A stretch of 64,000 bases of DNA from Cyanobium usitatum str. Tous (GCF_963920485.1 NZ_OY986431.1:1178001-1242000), one strand, 5' to 3'; numbered from the stretch's first letter, positions 34,450-41,873 are shown. A program made the numbers and translations. Notes: a model not told the origin generated them from the sequence alone.

Positions 34450-35039
34450 GCAAGCAGCGCCTTGGCCCAGCCCTGCTGATACCCCTTGGGCTGGGCTGGC
34501 TGCTTGCTAACTCTGCCCAAGCCCTGCAGCGGCCGGTGGATCCAGTAGCGGTCTGCGTGGTAGCCCCCCGGGTCGAGCCAGTGACAGAGGGCGATGCCAT
34601 TGGCCTGGTGCCCACACCCATGCCCCTGCTGGTCGTGGTCGAACCCCTGCTGGAGCTCCGCATCGAGCGCCAGGGCCTGCTGGCCTGGCAGCAGCTTGCG
34701 CCTCCAGGACGCCCCTTGCGCGCCCCCCTGGCCTGGCCCCTGGCCCCCATTGCCCCCGGCGAGGTGGTGGTGCTGCGCCTGAGACCTGAGCAGGCGGCAG
34801 AGGGCAGCTTTGCCCAAGTGCAATTAGTGGGGGCCGACGCCGAGCGGATGGCTCGCACCGCTGCCCTGATTCACTCCCTGGGCCAGCGCCCCCCCGCCTG
34901 GCTGGCAGCGATCGAAACGGCCCTGGAAGCTGGAGATGTGTCCCTGGCCTGGACCCTGCTGTTTGAACCCCAGCTCCCCGATGCAGCCGATCTAGTCGCC
35001 CTGCGCAACGAGGTGGTGAGCAGGGGCTGCGGCGACTGA
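34446..35039 (+). CDS. Secreted protein of unknown function, coupled to the PilZ gene
   Basis: A 197-residue protein starting at a TTG that overlaps the PilZ stop. Residues 1-26 form a signal peptide (LLIPLGLGWLLANSAQA). The mature domain is proline- and leucine-rich (LVPTPMPLLVVVEPLLELRIE, APIAPGEVVVLRLRPEQA) and ends in a helical segment. No family recognised. Coupling to PilZ suggests an envelope function under second-messenger control. Confidence 0.65.
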   Translation: MSKQRLGPALLIPLGLGWLLANSAQALQRPVDPVAVCVVAPRVEPVTEGDAIGLVPTPMPLLVVVEPLLELRIERQGLLAWQQLAPPGRPLRAPLAWPLAPIAPGEVVVLRLRPEQAAEGSFAQVQLVGADAERMARTAALIHSLGQRPPAWLAAIETALEAGDVSLAWTLLFEPQLPDAADLVALRNEVVSRGCGD

Positions 35040-35060
35040 CGCGCCACTGCGGCACCGGTC

Positions 35061-35074
35061 AGTACGGCCGTACT
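35061..35074 (+). promoter_or_regulatory. Cyanobacterial LexA-type SOS box upstream of the UmuD-like gene
   Basis: A perfect 14-bp palindrome AGTACGGCCGTACT, 36 bases before the UmuD-like start codon. It fits the cyanobacterial LexA box RGTAC-N3-D-GTWC-B in all but one position and has the GTAC-N4-GTAC core. LexA would repress the downstream gene until DNA damage. Confidence 0.8.
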
Positions 35075-35109
35075 ACTTTTCGCTAGTGTTGCGGCCTTCT
35101 GGGATTGCC

Positions 35110-35631
35110 ATGGCGAGCGATCTGATCTGGCTTGGTCCCTTGCAGCCAGCACATCACGACCTCGAGCCCCTGCTCCTGCCCTTGGCGGGAGAAACCGTGG
35201 CCGCAGGTTTTCCCAGCACTGCCGATGACTACATCGAGGCAACGATCGATCTAAATGGAGCCCTGATTCCGCGACCGAGCTCCACCTTTTTGATGCGGGT
35301 AGACGGCGATGCCATGCGCAGGGAGGGCATCCACCACGGCGATCTATTGGTGGTTGATCGCAGTGTGGGTCCCCGTTCGGGCTCCATCGTGGTCGCCGTG
35401 CACGAGGGGCGCTTTCTGCTGCGGCGACTGGAAGGGGCACCTGCCCATTGGCGCCTGGTGGCCAGCGATGCCACTAGCCCCGCCATTGCCCTGCAAGGTG
35501 ACGATCCCGACCTGCTGATCTGGGGCGTGGTGATCCATGCGGTGCATCACCTCTGGAAGCCATCGCCGCAATCGCGGGTCCGAGGAAGCGCTTTTAAGCC
35601 TTCACCAGAAGCCTTTGGAATAAAGCCATAG
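35110..35631 (+). CDS. UmuD-like S24 protein lacking both catalytic residues
   Basis: A 173-residue S24/UmuD protein that aligns with E. coli UmuD from AGFPSTADDYIEATIDLN through FLMRVDGDAMRREGIHHGDLLVVDRS to IWGVVIHAVHHLW. The cleavage site Ala-Gly, equivalent to UmuD Cys24-Gly25, is kept. The catalytic serine (Ser60) is Ala here (GDAM, codon 35311-35313) and the catalytic lysine (Lys97) is Arg (LLRRL, codon 35422-35424). It should not be able to cleave itself. The ATG at 35110 is chosen; eight residues upstream are possible. No umuC follows. The last 20 residues are a basic tail. Confidence 0.85.
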   Translation: MASDLIWLGPLQPAHHDLEPLLLPLAGETVAAGFPSTADDYIEATIDLNGALIPRPSSTFLMRVDGDAMRREGIHHGDLLVVDRSVGPRSGSIVVAVHEGRFLLRRLEGAPAHWRLVASDATSPAIALQGDDPDLLIWGVVIHAVHHLWKPSPQSRVRGSAFKPSPEAFGIKP

Positions 35632-35715
35632 GCCTAGCAATCCCACTGGCACAAACACTGCGCCAAGGATCTGCAACTTGATGGTGCGCGCAGATGGCTG
35701 ATTCTTACTAGGCAT
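35602..35715 (-). CDS. 37-residue single-helix membrane protein
   Basis: An ATG at 35713-35715 starts a 37-codon frame: basic N-terminus (MPSKNQPSARTIKLQ), a membrane helix (ILGAVFVPVGLLGLWLYSKG) and a stop. It overlaps the 3' end of the UmuD-like gene on the other strand and ends inside it. The layout is of a real small membrane protein. It lies downstream of the secreted-protein gene at 35721 by only five bases, which would place both in one operon. Confidence 0.5.
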   Translation of the reverse strand: MPSKNQPSARTIKLQILGAVFVPVGLLGLWLYSKGFW

Positions 35716-35720
35716 GGGGA

Positions 35721-36035
35721 TCAGGCTGAAGGGGAGAACAAAATCGGGCGATAGGTGGGGCGAGCGGCGGGCGAAAGGCTCCAGTTCACCCGGCAGGTGA
35801 AGGTGGCGTATTCACCTTGGATGGCAGTTGATAGCCGCATGGCCGTAGCGGTTGCATTGGCTGGCATGCGGTATTGGGCCTGGTTGCAGGAGTCCACTTC
35901 CGAGACTCCCGAGCTGTATTCAACGGTGCCACTGGTGGGCGGGGCTTTGGCCTCTGCCTGGGCTGCTCCGGGAGCAAGCAAGGAAGCGGTGGTACACAGG
36001 ACCAGCAGACAGGGAAAGGCAGCAATGCGGCGCAT
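35721..36035 (-). CDS. Small secreted protein of unknown function
   Basis: A 104-residue protein with a signal peptide (MRRIAAFPCLLVLCTTASLL, cleavage near AQA). The mature part of about 76 residues has two cysteines (SCNQAQ and TFTCRV) that can form one disulfide, and an SPAARPTYRP tail. No family recognised. It is upstream of the tiny membrane protein on the same strand. Confidence 0.6.
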   Translation of the reverse strand: MRRIAAFPCLLVLCTTASLLAPGAAQAEAKAPPTSGTVEYSSGVSEVDSCNQAQYRMPANATATAMRLSTAIQGEYATFTCRVNWSLSPAARPTYRPILFSPSA

Positions 36036-36125
36036 GGCTTGGCTTTAAAGTCTTCCTGTAATAGCCGAAGAGAGGCAGCCGCGCCCAGGCGAGCAGCCAG
36101 TGCGGCAACCTGGACCTACCGCTTC

Positions 36126-36290
36126 GTGAACCTGCGCAGCCATCGCGTTTTTCTAACAATTCTTGTCGTGGTGATCGCAGTGGTCGTGGCGGGTTTGGCA
36201 GCAGGAGCGCTGGTGAGCTTCCCAGCCTCACTACTAATTCCCCTGCTGCTGATGGCTGCTGCCACAGCCCTTTTTTACATCTGGGCCTAA
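36126..36290 (+). CDS. Candidate 54-residue membrane protein
   Basis: A GTG at 36126 opens a 54-codon frame with two hydrophobic helices (VFLTILVVVIAVVVAGLAAGALV and LLIPLLLMAAATALFYIW) and a basic start (NLRSHR). The same frame is open farther upstream but as a shadow of the minus-strand gene. Codon use is normal. Start codon uncertain. Confidence 0.45.
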   Translation: MNLRSHRVFLTILVVVIAVVVAGLAAGALVSFPASLLIPLLLMAAATALFYIWA

Positions 36291-36383
36291 AATCTGGGCC
36301 TAAAACATTTGCGGTATGGCGAAATGGCCAAGCAGCGTTGCGGCGCCAGGAGCGGTACTTAGAGCGGCGGCATTGCCACGGGG

Positions 36384-36596
36384 ATGACTTTGCGAGCCCC
36401 GCAGCATCACATTGGCCATTCCTGTGGCGGACCGCGCGGGGCAAACCAACTGGGTCAGCTAGCCGATCAACTCGAAATCCTGGCGCTGGTGGAGCGACTC
36501 CAATCCGTGGGCATGTGGGACGGAACGTTTAACCAGCTCGAAGATCGCGAGGTGCTTAATCTTCTGGCAGCGGGAACACCCGAAGCCCCCAGCTAA
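36384..36596 (+). CDS. Doubtful 70-residue hypothetical protein
   Basis: A 70-codon frame with a helical C-terminal half (LADQLEILALVERLQSVGMW, LEDREVLNLLAAG) and a histidine-rich start. The second half looks protein-like, but no family or ribosome-binding site is evident. It ends just before the RHH remnant on the other strand. Confidence 0.35.
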   Translation: MTLRAPQHHIGHSCGGPRGANQLGQLADQLEILALVERLQSVGMWDGTFNQLEDREVLNLLAAGTPEAPS

Positions 36597-36598
36597 AA

Positions 36599-36759
36599 TC
36601 ACTGCTTGCCCTTGACCTCAAGATCGTGGGCACCCTTTTGCAAAAGGTAGGAATGGATGGCCTCTTTCAAGACGGCCCCAAGTTTTTTTCCTCGAGAATG
36701 GTTAAAAGTTTTAGAGCTCGATGCTCTTCCACGGAGAGCTCAACGGTAATTCTTGGCAT
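36599..36759 (-). pseudogene. Frameshifted ribbon-helix-helix (CopG/antitoxin-like) gene
   Basis: From the ATG at 36759 the frame reads MPRITVELSVEEHRALKLLT, ILEEKNLG, then shifts at a G-run. In the next frame it continues AVLKEAIHSYLLQKGAHDLE to a stop at 36599-36601. Joined, this is a 53-residue CopG/RHH DNA-binding protein with the typical beta strand and two helices. A single missing base in a homopolymer explains the break. No toxin gene is next to it. It could also be a sequencing error. Confidence 0.65.
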
Positions 36760-37208
36760 GACTACGAAGGGAACTGGACCGATCAGACAAATCTATGCCA
36801 ACACTACTGGAGAATGTGCAATCGGATATCAACACCTCAATGCCAACGCTTCAGCACGGGATTGTGAGATAGTGCTCAGGGCCAAGAGTTAAGTTAGTGA
36901 ATTAGTGAATTTATGATTAGACTTCAAGGTTGATTTTGCAAAGCGTCCCAACATCCCAAAGCGTCGCAGCTTTACAAGTTGTCAGGCCGTGCGGCGGCCA
37001 GCTCCCCCACCAGGTCGGTGCGGCCAGCCTGTCGGAAGCTAGTTTCAGTAGTCCTGGAACTCTAGGAATGAATAATTATCATCAGGGCTTACTGCCTCGC
37101 CAACCAATCAAATAGGAAATTCTTCAGTGATATTGGCGCCAACAGCGCCAACTTTCAATATTGATCAACAAGCCAAGCAGGGTCATCACCGCCATCAGCA
37201 CGATCTGA
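36760..37208. other. Gene-poor stretch between the RHH remnant and the broken rhodanese gene
   Basis: No gene can be supported here. It contains a direct repeat TTAGTGAA twice in tandem (36894-36909) and an inverted repeat TTGGCGC/GCGCCAA (37133-37151). On the minus strand, LMAVMTLLGLLINIE around 37140-37190 is hydrophobic and may be the last trace of the DUF2892 domain of the adjacent broken gene. Confidence 0.5.
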
Positions 37209-37509
37209 TCAAGGCGTGCATCTGGCGCCAAACAAAAGCGGCAATGCTCCCAGAGGCACTTGGCTGTTGATCTCGGGTGACTGCTCGTGGAACAAGGGCA
37301 TCAAGCCCAAATCCACATGGAACAGCATGGCCAGCAGGCGTGCCATGCCACAAAAACCACTGATGCCAGCAAACACCAGGCCGGCGTCACCCAGTGTGAC
37401 CGCCGGCGAATTCCATTGCCTCGCGCACATCGATAACGCTGACCCGCTTTTCAGCCAGCTGCCTGGCTAGTTCCTGGGCATTGAGACGGGTATCGAGGTC
37501 TGGTTTCAT
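37209..37509 (-). pseudogene. Rhodanese-DUF2892 fusion gene reduced by internal deletion
   Basis: The first 40 codons (ATG at 37509) start a rhodanese domain: LNAQELARQLAEKRVSVIDV, then REAMEFAGGH, and stop after HTG at 37387. The next frame then continues LVFAGISGFCGMARLLAML, which is the DUF2892 membrane segment. The rhodanese active-site cysteine region and about 60 residues are missing. Rhodanese-DUF2892 (YgaP-like) proteins move sulfane sulfur at the membrane. It lies 18 bases after the persulfide dioxygenase gene, so it was the second gene of that operon. Confidence 0.75.
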
Positions 37510-37527
37510 GACTGATAAGAAGGTTGA

Positions 37528-38691
37528 TCAAGTGGAAGCGACGCCTTGCAGCGGATAGCCCTCATCCGCCCAGCGGGCCAGGCCGCCATGAAGGTTTGCC
37601 ACCTGGCTGAGGCCGGCCTTAAGCAACTGCTGGGTAGCCAGGGCCGAGCGGCTGCCGGAATGGCACACCACCACCACCGGTTGATTGGCGGGAAGTTCAG
37701 AGATGCGACTCTCCAGTTCCGGCAGGGGAATCAGCAGGCTGCCCGCCACCCGACCGTCGGGGCCGCCAAATTCCCCAGCCGAACGCACATCCAGCAAGGT
37801 GAGGCCATCACGGTGGGACGCCACCCAGGCGGGGTGAAGTTCCGGCAGGCCTGCATAGCTGCGTTGCAATGGCGCCCAACATGGGTTTGCAGCAGGGCTG
37901 GTGACGTCCTGATCAACGGGCTTGCCAGAGCGCATGTTGCCCGGCAGGGCTTCGGCGATCCTGTGGGGGTGGGGCAAATTCATGGACTCCATGTGACCAA
38001 CGAAATCCCTTTCCGTGGCCATACCGCCTAGGCGAGCGTTGAAGGCTTTTTCTTCAACTACCGAGCTGACCGTGCGGCCCTCGTAGTCGTGGCCTGGATA
38101 GAGCAAGCAGGAGTCGGGCAGGCTGAAGAGTTGCTGGGTAATCGAGGCCCAGAGGGTATGGGGGTTGCCCTGCTGAAAGTCACAGCGACCGCAGCCCCGC
38201 ACGAGCAAGGCGTCACCACTGAATGCCATCGACTGATCGTCGAGCACAAAACTGAGGCAGCCATTCGTATGACCTGGGGTGCTGCGCACCTCGAGCCAAC
38301 GAACGCCAAAAGACAGCCGATCCCCGTGCTGCAGGGGCATGGTCACGTTTTTCGCCTTAGCGGCCGCAGCTAGGCCGATTGCACAGCCAGTGGCCTCGTG
38401 CAGTAGCCAGCTGCCGGTGACATGGTCGGCATGGACATGGGTATCCAGAGAGGCCACCAGCTCGAGCCCCAGCTCACGGATTAGGGCAAGATCCCGGCCA
38501 TGGCGCTCAAACACCGAATCGATGATCACCACCTGGCGACTGGACACATCGCCTAGTAAGTAGGTGAAGGCGCCGGTCTGGGCATCAAAAAGCTGGCGGA
38601 AGAGCAGGGATCCCCCTCCAGCCGCTGCCCGCAGGGAGATCGGCCTAAACGGGGCGACAACCATCGCGGCATTGCAGCTTGTTATGACCAT
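37528..38691 (-). CDS. Persulfide dioxygenase-rhodanese fusion (ETHE1/Blh-like)
   Basis: A 387-residue fusion. The N-terminal metallo-beta-lactamase domain has THVHADHVTG, STPGHTNG, FSGDALLVRGCGR and YPGHDYEG, the pattern of ETHE1-type persulfide dioxygenases. The C-terminal rhodanese domain has its active Cys343 in VVVCHSGSRSA. This arrangement equals Blh of the BigR operon, which oxidises glutathione persulfide and handles sulfite/thiosulfate. It diverges from the ArsR-family regulator, and the broken rhodanese follows. Two start ATGs are possible (38691, 38664). Confidence 0.9.
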   Translation of the reverse strand: MVITSCNAAMVVAPFRPISLRAAAGGGSLLFRQLFDAQTGAFTYLLGDVSSRQVVIIDSVFERHGRDLALIRELGLELVASLDTHVHADHVTGSWLLHEATGCAIGLAAAAKAKNVTMPLQHGDRLSFGVRWLEVRSTPGHTNGCLSFVLDDQSMAFSGDALLVRGCGRCDFQQGNPHTLWASITQQLFSLPDSCLLYPGHDYEGRTVSSVVEEKAFNARLGGMATERDFVGHMESMNLPHPHRIAEALPGNMRSGKPVDQDVTSPAANPCWAPLQRSYAGLPELHPAWVASHRDGLTLLDVRSAGEFGGPDGRVAGSLLIPLPELESRISELPANQPVVVVCHSGSRSALATQQLLKAGLSQVANLHGGLARWADEGYPLQGVAST

Positions 38692-38756
38692 AGCCGCATA
38701 AAGGCGCCGCGTCCGCGGGTGGCTCGAGGGAATGCGTCTTGCGACATAATCAAGTC

Positions 38757-39095
38757 ATGGCTTCTTCCAGCTCCATGCCGTCTCCCCAGTTGCTGGAGGA
38801 GTACTGCCAGTTTTTCCGTTTGCTGAGCGAGCCGGCGCGCCTGCAGTTGATTTGTCAGCTCAGGGCAGGGCCCATGGATGTGGCAGCACTGATCGGAGCC
38901 ACTGGCTTCTCCCAATCCCACATCAGCCGCCAGCTCGGCCAACTGCAGCGGGCTGGCCTGGTGCACTGCGAGCGCGATGGGGTGCGCACGATCTGGAGCG
39001 CCGAAGGCGCCTTGGTAGACAAGCTCTGCTCCCTAGTTCAGACCCGACTCAAGCGACGGCTGGAGAACCAGCTGGCCCAACTGCAATCAGCCTGA
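38757..39095 (+). CDS. ArsR-family regulator, BigR/SqrR-like
   Basis: A 112-residue winged-helix ArsR protein: FFRLLSEPARLQLICQLRAG, then the recognition helix FSQSHISRQLGQLQRAGLV and the wing CERDGVRTIW. Four cysteines are at 17, 33, 71 and 91. Cys33 in the second helix and Cys91 near the end match the two redox cysteines of BigR/SqrR persulfide sensors, which form a tetrasulfide or disulfide and leave the DNA. It starts at the ATG at 38757. Divergence from the persulfide dioxygenase gene supports this role. Confidence 0.82.
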   Translation: MASSSSMPSPQLLEEYCQFFRLLSEPARLQLICQLRAGPMDVAALIGATGFSQSHISRQLGQLQRAGLVHCERDGVRTIWSAEGALVDKLCSLVQTRLKRRLENQLAQLQSA

Positions 39096-39142
39096 GCGCG
39101 CAGGGCCTGAAGCCGGAAGAATGGCTGCATTAAGAGTTCCGT

Positions 39143-40693
39143 ATGGCGCAGGCAACATCGCCCCTAGATCAGCTGCGGGAGCACCTGCGCCAGAGCCAGC
39201 TGCTGGGCTCAATCAGCAGTGCCCTCTACTACGACCAGAACACGGTGATGCCGGCAGCCGGCGCCGAATGGCGTGGCGACCAACTGGCCCTGCTGGCCAG
39301 CCAGCTTCACCAACGCCAGAGCAGCCCTGCTTACGCCGACCTGGTCGAGGCGGCGGAAGCCGAGCTGCAAGCCAGCACTCCAGCGGCGGTGCGCCGCAAC
39401 CTGCAGCTACTACGGCTTGAGCTAAATCGCCAGCGCTGCCTAGATCCCCAGCTAGTGGCCCAAATCGCCCAAGCCCAGTCGCGCGGCAATGCCATCTGGC
39501 AGGAGGCACGGCGCCGCAGCGACTTCAGCATCTTTGCTCCGGCCCTGGAAAGCCTGATCGCCCTCCGCCGCGAACAAGCGACCCAACTTGCCGCCGCCGA
39601 AGCCCAACAGCGCAGCCCATGGGAAATCCTGGCCCAGCCGTTTGAGCCCGACGTCAGCAAAGAACGTCTGCAGCAGCTATTTGCCCCACTGCAGGCCGAG
39701 CTGCCCGTCCTGCTCCAGCAGGCAGATGCAACCCAGCCATCCCCCCTGCCAGAGCTACCCGAAGCCCTGCAGGAAAATCTCTGCACCGAGCTGCTCAACA
39801 GCTGGGGCTACGACCCGGCCTACTGCCAACGCTCCCGCTCAGCCCATCCCTTCTCCTGCACCGTGGGCCCCCAGGACTTCCGCATCACCACCCGGGTGGT
39901 GCCGGATCAGCCCCTCTCCGCCTTCCTTGCCACCGCCCATGAATGGGGCCACTCCTTATATGAACAGGGCCTGCCCCGCACGGGCAACCACTACTTCCCC
40001 TGGCCCCTGGGTGAGGCCACCTCGATGGGGGTGCACGAGTCGCAGTCGCTGTTCTGGGAATGCCGCGTGGGTCGTAGCCGCGCCTTCGCCGAGCGCTGGC
40101 ATCCGCGCTTCTGCACCGGCCTAGGCAGTGGCTTAGGCAGTGGCGGTGGTAGGGATCCCTGGGGCGGCGCCTTCGGCTTCTGGCGTGGGCTCAATCCGTT
40201 GCGGCCCGGCCTGATTCGGGTGGAAGCCGACGAGCTCAGCTACTGCTTGCACATCGTGCTGCGCTTTGAGCTGGAGCTGGCCCTGCTCGAGCAGGACATG
40301 CCGGTGGCGGAACTACCCCAGCAGTGGAACCAACGGATGCAGCAGTTGTTTGGAATCCAGCCGGAAAATGACGCTGAGGGATGTCTGCAAGATATCCACT
40401 GGGCCGAAGGCCTGTTTGGCTATTTCCCCAGCTATGCCCTGGGCCATTTGATCAGCGCCCAACTCGCGGAAACCATGGAGCAGGAGCTTGGCGGCCCAGG
40501 TGCCATCGAGGCCGCGATCGCTGCTGGTCAGGAGAGCAGCCTGCGGGACTGGCTGGCCAGCAGGGTTTATCCCCTGGGCCGCAGCGTCAATGCGGAGGAG
40601 CTGGTGGAGCAGGTGAGTGGCCAGAGCCTTAGCGCAGCAGCCTTCCTTCGCTATCTGCGCAACAAGCTTGAGCGTCTGCGCTCAGATCCTTAG
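39143..40693 (+). CDS. M32 family metallocarboxypeptidase (Taq type)
   Basis: A 516-residue zinc carboxypeptidase of family M32. HEWGH (HExxH) is in ATAHEWGHSLYEQGLPR, the third ligand region is GVHESQSLFWE, and RVEADELSYCLHIVLRFELE is the substrate block. It removes C-terminal residues, usually in cytosolic peptide turnover. The insert GLGSGLGSGGG in the middle is unusual and might be a local repeat expansion. It starts 47 bases after the regulator, on the same strand. Confidence 0.92.
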   Translation: MAQATSPLDQLREHLRQSQLLGSISSALYYDQNTVMPAAGAEWRGDQLALLASQLHQRQSSPAYADLVEAAEAELQASTPAAVRRNLQLLRLELNRQRCLDPQLVAQIAQAQSRGNAIWQEARRRSDFSIFAPALESLIALRREQATQLAAAEAQQRSPWEILAQPFEPDVSKERLQQLFAPLQAELPVLLQQADATQPSPLPELPEALQENLCTELLNSWGYDPAYCQRSRSAHPFSCTVGPQDFRITTRVVPDQPLSAFLATAHEWGHSLYEQGLPRTGNHYFPWPLGEATSMGVHESQSLFWECRVGRSRAFAERWHPRFCTGLGSGLGSGGGRDPWGGAFGFWRGLNPLRPGLIRVEADELSYCLHIVLRFELELALLEQDMPVAELPQQWNQRMQQLFGIQPENDAEGCLQDIHWAEGLFGYFPSYALGHLISAQLAETMEQELGGPGAIEAAIAAGQESSLRDWLASRVYPLGRSVNAEELVEQVSGQSLSAAAFLRYLRNKLERLRSDP

Positions 40694-40723
40694 GATGCCG
40701 CCCAGCTACTCAAATTCCGCTTC

Positions 40724-41311
40724 ATGGCGAACATCGACCACGCCCCGAGCCGCACAATGCTCAACCTGCTGCACGTGCTGCCGGCCTTCGCCGATGAAGC
40801 CAAGCTGCGTCTGAACGCCATCGTGGAGCTCAACTCCATGACGATCAACAAGTACGAATTGATCACGGAAACCGGCCACCTCAAGCTGGATCGCGTCGGC
40901 TACTCGTCGCTTGCATACCCCTTCGCCTACGGCTGCATCCCCCGCACCTGGGACGAGGACGGCGACCCCCTCGATATCGAGATTGTCGGCGTGACCGAAC
41001 CCCTGGTACCCGGATCCCTGGTGGAAGCTCGGATCATCGGCATCATGACCTTTGACGACGGCGGCGAGGTCGACGACAAGGTGATCGCCGTGTTGGCCGA
41101 TGACAAGCGCATGGACCACATCACCAGCTTCACCCAGCTTGGTGAGCAGTGGGTCACGGAAACCCAGTACTACTGGGAGCACTACAAAGATCTCAAAAAA
41201 CCCGGCACCTGCAAGGTCAATGGCTTCTTGGAACCAGTTGAAGCCGTGCGCATCATCAAGGAGTGCGAGCAGCGCTACCTCGATACGATCGACGCCAAAT
41301 TAGTGAACTGA
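40724..41311 (+). CDS. ppa: Inorganic pyrophosphatase (family I)
   Basis: A 195-residue soluble pyrophosphatase. The metal- and pyrophosphate-binding residues are in the blocks KYELITETGHLKLDRVGYSS, YPFAYGCIPRTWDEDGDPLDIEIVG and the charged region around DDGGEVDDKVIAVL. It hydrolyses PPi made by biosynthesis. The extra N-terminal residues before LNLLHV are normal for cyanobacteria. It lies 30 bases after the peptidase gene and just upstream of the L,D-transpeptidase. Confidence 0.95.
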   Translation: MANIDHAPSRTMLNLLHVLPAFADEAKLRLNAIVELNSMTINKYELITETGHLKLDRVGYSSLAYPFAYGCIPRTWDEDGDPLDIEIVGVTEPLVPGSLVEARIIGIMTFDDGGEVDDKVIAVLADDKRMDHITSFTQLGEQWVTETQYYWEHYKDLKKPGTCKVNGFLEPVEAVRIIKECEQRYLDTIDAKLVN

Positions 41312-41325
41312 GCGCCCGTATCTCT

Positions 41326-41814
41326 ATGGCTAGCTACCTCAAGCCTCTCTGGCTTGCCGCAGCAGCCCTGGCGATGGCCCCGGCCTGGACCCCCGTCCAG
41401 GCCCAGAGCAACAGCCGGGAAATTGTGCTGCAGCTAGACAAGCGCACTATCAGCCTGCGTGAAGGCGGCAAGGTGCTGGACAGTTGGCCAGTGGCGATTG
41501 GCGATCCCAGCACCCCCACACCAGTAGGGCGCTTCTTGGTGCAAAACAAGGTTGTTAATCCCAAATACCAGAGCACCAAAAGCGGCAAGATCAACGCCAC
41601 CGTTGGACCAAATGGCCCCTTAGGCGATCGCTGGCTTGGATTCCAAAAAAGCGGACTCAACCAGTACGGCATCCATGGCACGCCTGATGCTTGGTCCTGG
41701 ACGGTGACATCACGCGCGGCCGTGACCAACGGCTGCGTGCGCATGCTCCACGAGCATGTGCACTCCTTATTTGATCAGGTGGAAGTCGGTACGCCAGTAA
41801 TCGTGCAGCGCTGA
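41326..41814 (+). CDS. Periplasmic L,D-transpeptidase (YkuD)
   Basis: A 163-residue exported protein. The signal peptide covers residues 1-26 (PLWLAAAALAMAPAW, AQA). The YkuD domain has the active-site segment HGTPDAWS, then NGCVRM, where the catalytic cysteine sits. It forms 3-3 peptidoglycan cross-links or attaches proteins to the wall. The ATG at 41326 is used; 21 codons upstream are open but overlap ppa. Confidence 0.9.
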   Translation: MASYLKPLWLAAAALAMAPAWTPVQAQSNSREIVLQLDKRTISLREGGKVLDSWPVAIGDPSTPTPVGRFLVQNKVVNPKYQSTKSGKINATVGPNGPLGDRWLGFQKSGLNQYGIHGTPDAWSWTVTSRAAVTNGCVRMLHEHVHSLFDQVEVGTPVIVQR

Positions 41815-41850
41815 AGCCAGCCAGTTGTCGGAAAATATTCTGGAGATCAG

Positions 41851-41873
41851 CCCAGCTTCGGCCGCAAGCTGGG
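41851..41873 (+). terminator. Hairpin after the L,D-transpeptidase gene
   Basis: An 8-bp inverted repeat CCCAGCTT/AAGCTGGG with a 7-base loop, 36 bases after the L,D-transpeptidase stop codon. No strong T-run follows, so it is a weak terminator candidate. Confidence 0.4.

Noticed and set aside
36626-36892. An 88-residue plus-strand frame
   Set aside because: It lies across the RHH remnant on the other strand, has poor composition and no family resemblance; the minus-strand reading is far better supported.
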